From assembly GCA_964250925.1 (NCBI GenBank), contig CAXUHU010000102.1:1-11991 (forward strand): a stretch of DNA of 11,991 nt, in the 5' to 3' direction. This stretch comes from BOG-908 sp964250925 (GTDB lineage Bacteria; Pseudomonadota; Alphaproteobacteria; Acetobacterales; Acetobacteraceae). Under the pieces are notes generated by a model. It had not been told where the DNA came from and searched no databases. It saw only the letters and a program-made list of their open reading frames with translations. Numbering within the stretch: position 1 is the first letter of the stretch; each line of letters starts with the position of its first letter. Below are positions 7,133-11,991 of the stretch, piece by piece. Position numbers and translations under genes: made by a program.

Positions 7133-7502
7133 CGCCCTGGTCGCTACCGATCATAGGCCGTGTTCTTAGGATGGCGATTTCTTGGACCGATTGCCAAGCT
7201 GGTCGTCGGCGCGCAGGCAAAGCCTTGACCAGGCTGCTCGCGCGGCGGGCGGCAACGCCCAACCGGGCGGCGATCCAACCCAGTCAGATCCTATCATGTG
7301 GGCATGCGCCGGCGAATGGTCGTTCGACTAGATTGCGACTCTCACCCCGTCGATGCGAAGAACCGTCGGCGACGGCGCAGTTTAGCAGAACCCAAGCGCC
7401 TGGATTGTAGGCGCGTTCTCGCTTGCGGTCCGAGGTGACGGGTTGCTCGGCCGCGTTGCGTCGTCTATGGCGCCGGCAATCTCACAATTTTCAGGATGCA
7501 CC
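7133..7502. other. 370-base gap upstream of ndk with no recognisable gene
   Basis: No convincing protein or tRNA is present. The short open frames (79 codons on plus from 7171, about 43 codons on minus from 7298) have low-complexity Arg/Ala-rich products and no ribosome site. Two short hairpins occur: CCGTC/GACGG (7363-7375) and GCGCCT/AGGCGC (7396-7414, 7-base loop); neither is followed by a T-run. The segment nearest ndk probably holds its promoter; TTGCTC (7443-7448) and TATGGC (7466-7471), spaced 17, are a weak candidate. Confidence 0.5.
7443..7471 (+). promoter_or_regulatory. Weak candidate promoter of ndk
   Basis: TTGCTC and TATGGC are separated by 17 bases, each matching three consensus positions, 32 bases before the ndk start. 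The position and spacing are right but the match is poor. Confidence 0.25.
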
Positions 7503-7925
7503 ATGGCCACCGAACGCACCTTCTCCATCATCAAGCCGGACGCCACGCGCCGTAACCTGACCGGCCGTGTCAACGCCAAATTCGAGGAAAGCGGGTTGCG
7601 TATCGTCGCGCAGAGGCGCGCGAAGATCAGCCGCGCGCAGGCTGAGGAGTTCTACGGCGTCCACAAGGAGCGGCCGTTTTTCGGCGGCCTCGTCGCGTTC
7701 ATGACCAGCGGGCCGGTGGTGCTGCAGGTGCTGGAGGGTGAGAACGCGATAGCCGAGAATCGACGCATCATGGGCGCCACCGACCCCAAGAAGGCCGATG
7801 CCGGCACCATCCGCGCGGAGTTCGCCGAGGACATCGAAGCCAACTCCGTGCATGGATCCGACAGCGCCGAGAATGCGGCCGCCGAGATCGCCTTCTTCTT
7901 CAAGACCGAGGAAATCGTCGGCTGA
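7503..7925 (+). CDS. ndk: Nucleoside diphosphate kinase
   Basis: The protein has 140 residues, the usual length. It transfers the gamma phosphate of ATP to nucleoside diphosphates through a phosphohistidine, balancing NTP pools in the cytosol. Visible markers are ERTFSIIKPDATRRNL near the N-terminus with Lys11, RPFFGGLVAFMTSGPV (57-72), the RRIMGATDPKKADAGTIR segment (87-104), and NSVHGSDS (114-121) with catalytic His117. The ATG at 7503 is chosen because MATERTFSIIKP is the canonical N-terminus and an AGGA lies 9 nt before it; in-frame starts further upstream add unrelated residues. dadA follows after 39 bases on the same strand and may be partly co-transcribed, though no functional link is known. 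Confidence 0.97.
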   Translation: MATERTFSIIKPDATRRNLTGRVNAKFEESGLRIVAQRRAKISRAQAEEFYGVHKERPFFGGLVAFMTSGPVVLQVLEGENAIAENRRIMGATDPKKADAGTIRAEFAEDIEANSVHGSDSAENAAAEIAFFFKTEEIVG

Positions 7926-7950
7926 GCACATATCTGAACGCGGCCAACTG

Positions 7951-7957
7951 AAGGAGG
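7951..7957 (+). promoter_or_regulatory. Ribosome binding site that decides the TTG start of dadA
   Basis: AAGGAGG is a full match to the anti-Shine-Dalgarno core and lies 7 nt before a TTG codon. It is the reason for choosing TTG at 7965 rather than a later codon. Confidence 0.8.
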
Positions 7958-7964
7958 CGCCGCG

Positions 7965-9218
7965 TTGAAGATCATCGTCCTGGGCAGCGGCGTCGTCGGC
8001 GTCACCTCGGCCTGGTACCTCGCCCAGGCTGGCCACGAGGTCACCGTAATTGACCGCCAGCCCGCGGCCGGGTTGGAAACCAGCTTCGCCAACGCCGGCC
8101 AGGTCTCGCCGGGCATGTCGGCCCCCTGGGCCGGCCCGGACACGCCGCGCAAGGCCATCCTGTGGCTGGCCATGCGCCACCGCCCGTTCGTTTTCTGGCC
8201 GGTGCCGGACCGGCAGGTCATCGACTGGGTTCGCCGCTTCCTGGGCAACTGCAACACCGAAGCCTACGCCCGCAACAAGGCGGTGATGGTACGGCTGGCC
8301 GAATACAGCCGGGACAAGTTGCGCGACCTGCGCACGCTGACGGGTATCACCTACGACGATGGCCAGCGCGGCCTGCTTCAACTATTCCGCACGCAGAAGC
8401 AGGCGGATCACGCCGGCGACGACACCGCCGTGCTGGACCAGCTGGGCGTACCCTACACCGTGCTGGACCGGGCGGGCTGCCTGGCGCAGGAGCCGGCGCT
8501 GGCCGAGGTATCCCGCAAGTTCGTGGGCGGCCTGCGCCTGCCGGGCGACGAGACGGGCGACGCCCACATCTTCACCCAGCGCCTCGCCGCCCTGGCCGAG
8601 GCGGCCGGCGTGGCGTTCCGCTACGGCACGGCCATCAAGCGGCTGACCATGCAGGCCGGACGCATCGGCGGTGTAGTCACTGACGAGGGCACGCTCACGG
8701 CCGACAGCTACGTGGTGGCGCTGGGCAGCTATTCGCCCGCCCTGCTCAAGGCTGCGGGGATCGACCTGCCGGTCTATCCCGTAAAAGGCTACTCCATCAC
8801 CATGCCGGTGGCAGACGAGGCAGCCGCACCCATCAGCACGGTGATGGACGAGACGTTCAAGGTGGCGATCACCCGCCTGGGCGGCCGCATACGCGTCGGC
8901 GGCACGGCCGAGCTGGCCGGCTACAGCAACACGCTGCGCGAGCCGCGCCGGCGCACGCTGGTCCACTCGGTCACTGACCTGTTTCCGCGCGGCGGCGACG
9001 TTGCGCGTGCCCAATTCTGGACCGGGCTGCGGCCGATGACGCCGGACGGCCCCCCGGTGATCGGGCCTACGAAAATCGCCAATTTGTGGCTGAACACCGG
9101 GCACGGCACGCTGGGCTGGACGATGTCGTGCGGGTCTGGCGCGCTGCTGGCGGACGTGATGAGCGGGCGGCGGCCGAACATTCAGCACGACGACCTGGGG
9201 ATCTCGCGCTACGCCTGA
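7965..9218 (+). CDS. dadA: D-amino acid dehydrogenase, small subunit type
   Basis: The protein has 417 residues, a normal length for DadA. It oxidises D-amino acids, classically D-alanine, to 2-oxo acids and ammonia, passing electrons through FAD to the respiratory chain at the inner membrane face. The FAD dinucleotide-binding motif is GSGVVG (7-12), with Asp30 at the end of the second strand. Family landmarks follow: ETSFANAGQVSPG (38-50), APWAGPDTPRKA (53-64), GLRLPGDETGDAH in the middle, YPVKGYSIT, the GLRPMTPDGPPVIGP block, and TGHGTLGWTMSCGSG (378-392) near the C-terminus. The start is TTG with a very strong ribosome site. No alanine racemase or regulator gene is adjacent. The stop codon lies in one arm of a palindrome shared with the convergent protease gene. 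Confidence 0.95.
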   Translation: MKIIVLGSGVVGVTSAWYLAQAGHEVTVIDRQPAAGLETSFANAGQVSPGMSAPWAGPDTPRKAILWLAMRHRPFVFWPVPDRQVIDWVRRFLGNCNTEAYARNKAVMVRLAEYSRDKLRDLRTLTGITYDDGQRGLLQLFRTQKQADHAGDDTAVLDQLGVPYTVLDRAGCLAQEPALAEVSRKFVGGLRLPGDETGDAHIFTQRLAALAEAAGVAFRYGTAIKRLTMQAGRIGGVVTDEGTLTADSYVVALGSYSPALLKAAGIDLPVYPVKGYSITMPVADEAAAPISTVMDETFKVAITRLGGRIRVGGTAELAGYSNTLREPRRRTLVHSVTDLFPRGGDVARAQFWTGLRPMTPDGPPVIGPTKIANLWLNTGHGTLGWTMSCGSGALLADVMSGRRPNIQHDDLGISRYA

Positions 9219-9241
9219 CGTGATCCCAGCGTTCACGTCAG
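9215..9241. terminator. Palindrome containing both stop codons of two convergent genes
   Basis: CTGACGTGA (9215-9223) and TCACGTCAG (9233-9241) are perfect 9-base arms with a 9-base loop. The left arm holds the dadA TGA (9216-9218); the right arm holds the TGA of the lipoprotein protease on the other strand (9240-9238). The gap between the genes is only 19 bases, so this is the only place for a shared terminator. There is no T-run, so Rho-independent termination is doubtful; mRNA 3'-end protection is another option. Confidence 0.5.
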
Positions 9242-10644
9242 CGCCAGCACTCCACCTTGACGGTGAAGCCGCGCGCCAACTCGGCGACCGACGCAGGGTC
9301 GAGATTGGCTGAACCGGTCCCCTCGTCCAATTTCACCTCGATGCCCGCCAGGTAGTCGCGGGCGGTATCGGCCTTGGTCGCAAAGTTCACGTTCTGCGGC
9401 AGTGCGCCGCCGGTTAGCGTTGCCAGTGCCAGCCCGTTCAGTTCGGATATGGCCACACCCATCACCCGCCCCGTCGTGTCGAGCACGGGGCCGCCGCTGT
9501 TGCCCGGCTGAATCGGCGCGCTGAACTGGATCAGCCTGGCATTCCCCTGGCCGCCGGCCAGAGCTGTCAGCGAGCCTGTGGTCACCGCCATCTCCGGCGA
9601 AACCAGGCCGGTAAGCGGGAAACCGGTCACCACCACCGGCTCGCCCGGGCGCAACGTCAGGCTGTTGCGGAAGCGCGCATGCGTTGGCCAGCGCACGCCC
9701 GTCTGCAGCAGGGCGAGGTCGAGGCGCGCGTCGTTTGCCATCAGGGTGGCGCCCACCGGCGTGCCACCGGCGGCATTGGTCACCCGAACGTCGGTGCAGT
9801 TGGCGATCACATGGTTGTCGGTCAGCACGCGGCCGTGGGCATCGATAACAATGCCGGATCCGTTGCTGAACGGATGCCCGGGCCGGCGTTTGCTGCCGTG
9901 ATCCTCCGTCAGGCTGGCCGGGCTGCCGGCCAAGGCGCCCGATACCTCGCGCACGCTGTTGACGAACGACAGCAGGCGCGGCGGGCCCGGTGCGGTCCCC
10001 GGGTCGAAGCTGACCGCCAGCGTCGCCGCCCCGTTGGCCCGCCGCATCTGCCAGGAGCCGACCCACGGCCCCGCATTGTTGGGCCGGACGGACTGTACCT
10101 GATACCAGAGCACGTCGTCGGCGCCGGCCGCGTCCGGCCAGACCGTGTCGTTGGTCTCGATCACGTCGGCCGACGAGAAAGCCTCGCTGCGCACCAGCGC
10201 ATCGGCGATCTCGTGCAGCTCCAGCCGCAGCAGCTCGGCGTGGAATTCGGCAGCACCCCCCGTCATTCCGCGGGTGCGCTGCAGCGCCAGCAGCCGCAAC
10301 CTGTCATGGTCGGGCACCACGATGTGAAGGCGGCCGGGCAGCGGGCTGCCCAAGGGCGTAATCTGGCCCACCGTCAGCGCATACTGCTCGTTCCAAAGAC
10401 TCAGCGCCTCGATAGGCGTGACCGCCTGACCGTTATAGGTCACCCGGGCCATGCCGCTATAGTCGTACTCGCCGGGCTGTGCCGAGGAGGGCGCGGGCTG
10501 TGCGCCAGGCGGAGGCTGATAGGCATGCTGTGTGCTGATGTTGATGCTGACGCCGTGCCGCGCGACCGGCTGGGTGACGCAACCCGTCAGGGCCAGGATG
10601 CCAGCCGCACACAGCATGGCGGCACAATGGGTCGGCGTCCGCAT
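9238..10644 (-). CDS. Lipoprotein with C-terminal trypsin-like serine protease domain
   Basis: The 468-residue protein starts with a lipoprotein signal: hydrophobic AAGILALTGC with the lipobox Cys at 22, so it is likely anchored in a membrane facing the periplasm. A Pro/Ala/Gln-rich linker (about 43-60) precedes an unrecognised domain (about 63-235). The protease domain (about 258-435) carries the chymotrypsin-fold triad: VLTDNHVI with His278, DARLDLALL with Asp309 and QPGNSGGPVLD with Ser383, resembling the HtrA/Deg (S1C) group. No PDZ domain follows; the tail ends in FTVKVECWR, and Cys466 could pair with Cys283. A role in envelope protein quality control is inferred. The ATG at 10644 gives the complete lipobox signal but has a poor ribosome site. 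A promoter-like pair lies just upstream, so it is probably transcribed separately from the GNAT gene. Confidence 0.88.
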   Translation of the reverse strand: MRTPTHCAAMLCAAGILALTGCVTQPVARHGVSINISTQHAYQPPPGAQPAPSSAQPGEYDYSGMARVTYNGQAVTPIEALSLWNEQYALTVGQITPLGSPLPGRLHIVVPDHDRLRLLALQRTRGMTGGAAEFHAELLRLELHEIADALVRSEAFSSADVIETNDTVWPDAAGADDVLWYQVQSVRPNNAGPWVGSWQMRRANGAATLAVSFDPGTAPGPPRLLSFVNSVREVSGALAGSPASLTEDHGSKRRPGHPFSNGSGIVIDAHGRVLTDNHVIANCTDVRVTNAAGGTPVGATLMANDARLDLALLQTGVRWPTHARFRNSLTLRPGEPVVVTGFPLTGLVSPEMAVTTGSLTALAGGQGNARLIQFSAPIQPGNSGGPVLDTTGRVMGVAISELNGLALATLTGGALPQNVNFATKADTARDYLAGIEVKLDEGTGSANLDPASVAELARGFTVKVECWR

Positions 10645-10674
10645 GATCGTTCAGCCCGTCTATCATTTCGCTCG

Positions 10675-10704
10675 ACGATACGAGAGCGTGGCGGCGGATA
10701 ACAA
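10675..10704 (-). promoter_or_regulatory. Candidate promoter of the lipoprotein protease gene
   Basis: On the minus strand TTGTTA (10704-10699) and TATCGT (10680-10675) are 18 bases apart, each with four consensus positions. Transcription would begin near 10668, leaving a leader of about 24 bases. It lies in the 95-base gap after the acetyltransferase stop codon. Confidence 0.4.
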
Positions 10705-10739
10705 GGGGGCGTCCTGCATTCGGCCGTGTGGCGGCGCGA

Positions 10740-11270
10740 TCAGATCCGCAGTGTGTCGGGAACGGCAAGACCCAGGCGATTTGGCACGTCCCACACCTCG
10801 CGCTGTGTCCGCAACGGCACGAAGCCGGCGGCGAGGTAGTTCGGCAGCGCGCGCGGGTGATCGGCGGTGCAGGTGTTCACCGTAAGGGCACGCGGCTTGT
10901 GCGCCCAGGCGCTGGCGATTGCCGCCCGCAGCAGGTTGGTCCCGAGCCCTTGGCCGATGGCGTGCGGCATCAGGCCGAAATAGCTGAGGTTTACGGTGTG
11001 GCCCTGGCGCGCATCCAGTTCGTAGAAGCCGGCCGGTTCGTGGCCACGCGTGAGCACGTGCAGCGACACGCCGGGAGCGCGGAGCAGGTCGGCCAGCTGG
11101 GCGTCGGGGATGGTGCGGCGCAGCCACCACACGTGGCGGGCGCCGACGGTGTTGTAGAGGTATCGGTAGAAGGCCACGCTGGGGGTAGTGACGCGGCCCA
11201 GCGTGCAGTCGGACGGAAACCCGAACGATCTGAGCCCGGGGATCTCCTGCCGCAGGAACGTTACATCCAC
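10740..11270 (-). CDS. GNAT family N-acetyltransferase
   Basis: The protein has 176 residues from a GTG start. It would transfer an acetyl group from acetyl-CoA to an unknown amine. Visible features: AFYRYLYNTVG (33-43) near the start, then HVWWLRR, GFYELD (81-86), the NLSYFGLMP strand (94-102), the acetyl-CoA pyrophosphate-binding IGQGLGTNLL (105-114), the NTCTADHPRALPNYLAAGF block (132-150) where the CoA-side helix ends. I recall close relatives that begin just before a VTYLEM-like strand, which fits VDVTFL here. A GTG at 11372, 14 nt after the rpoD stop, would add 34 residues, but those are encoded by a repeat-like GC hairpin and are Gly/Pro-rich, so I think they are not native. Neither start has a good ribosome site; the start is uncertain. 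Confidence 0.82.
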   Translation of the reverse strand: MDVTFLRQEIPGLRSFGFPSDCTLGRVTTPSVAFYRYLYNTVGARHVWWLRRTIPDAQLADLLRAPGVSLHVLTRGHEPAGFYELDARQGHTVNLSYFGLMPHAIGQGLGTNLLRAAIASAWAHKPRALTVNTCTADHPRALPNYLAAGFVPLRTQREVWDVPNRLGLAVPDTLRI

Positions 11271-11282
11271 GGCGATGCGGGT

Positions 11283-11339
11283 GAAGGCCAGGGGCTCTGC
11301 CCCTGAACCTGGCGGGGGCCCGCGGCCCCAGACCCCGTT
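11283..11339. repeat. GC-rich double hairpin between rpoD and the acetyltransferase gene, REP-like
   Basis: Two adjacent hairpins with 3-base loops are visible: CAGGGGC/GCCCCTG (11289-11305) and GGGGCC/GGCCCC (11315-11329). The flanks have the repetitive GGGGTCTGGGG texture (minus strand) that I associate with dispersed intergenic elements in Acetobacteraceae-type genomes. It may end rpoD transcription, be a dispersed palindromic repeat, or both. Copy number cannot be judged from one window. Confidence 0.55.
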
Positions 11340-11386
11340 GCTCTCAAGCTTCACTGTTGCTACATCCGACACGTGAACGAACGGCG

Positions 11387-11991
<605 letters not shown>

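Noticed and set aside
7171..7410. A 79-codon open frame before ndk
   Set aside because: It has no ribosome site, an Arg/Ala-rich product unlike any family I know, and no continuation in either direction.
9679..10701. A 340-codon open frame on the plus strand opposite the protease
   Set aside because: It is a shadow of the lipoprotein protease gene, with His/Arg-rich low-complexity composition and no ribosome site.

Overview
The window is about 12 kb of GC-rich DNA whose proteins look alphaproteobacterial. The best pointers are an RpoD C-terminal part of alphaproteobacterial type, a CobW-type GTPase overlapping a conserved WD40 gene, and a dadA-type D-amino acid dehydrogenase. The CobW/WD40 pair, the SHOCT-like protein and the GNAT enzyme resemble proteins I associate with Rhodospirillales/Acetobacteraceae. 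That family-level placement is an inference from memory, not a search result.

Layout. 1-1432 (+): the C-terminal part of a CobW/P47K metallochaperone GTPase with a His-rich tract, overlapping by 19 nt a seven-bladed WD40 protein; the two are probably translationally coupled. 1408-1567 (-): a frameshifted remnant of a small pentapeptide-repeat gene. 1730-2248 (+): a SHOCT-like conserved protein of unknown function. 2311-2335: a perfect GC-rich hairpin between two convergent genes. 2349-4130 (-): a secreted tannase/feruloyl esterase family enzyme. 4224-6077 (-): an ABC-F ATPase. 6371-7132 (+): a secreted L-type lectin-like protein. 7133-7502: no recognisable gene. 7503-7925 (+): nucleoside diphosphate kinase. 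7965-9218 (+): D-amino acid dehydrogenase. 9238-10644 (-): a lipoprotein carrying a trypsin-like serine protease domain, convergent with dadA; one palindrome contains both stop codons. 10740-11270 (-): a GNAT acetyltransferase. 11271-11386: a gap with a GC-rich double hairpin. 11387-11991 (-): the 3' part of rpoD, cut by the window edge.

The window is a mosaic of housekeeping genes (rpoD, ndk, dadA, ABC-F, CobW) and cell-envelope or secreted accessory genes (tannase, lectin, lipoprotein protease). I see no multi-gene defence, secondary-metabolite or mobile system, no tRNA or rRNA, no CRISPR array and no transposase. The more unusual points are small: the frameshifted pentapeptide remnant, the stop-codon palindrome, the repeat-like DNA between rpoD and the acetyltransferase, and the unknown N-terminal domain of the lipoprotein protease.
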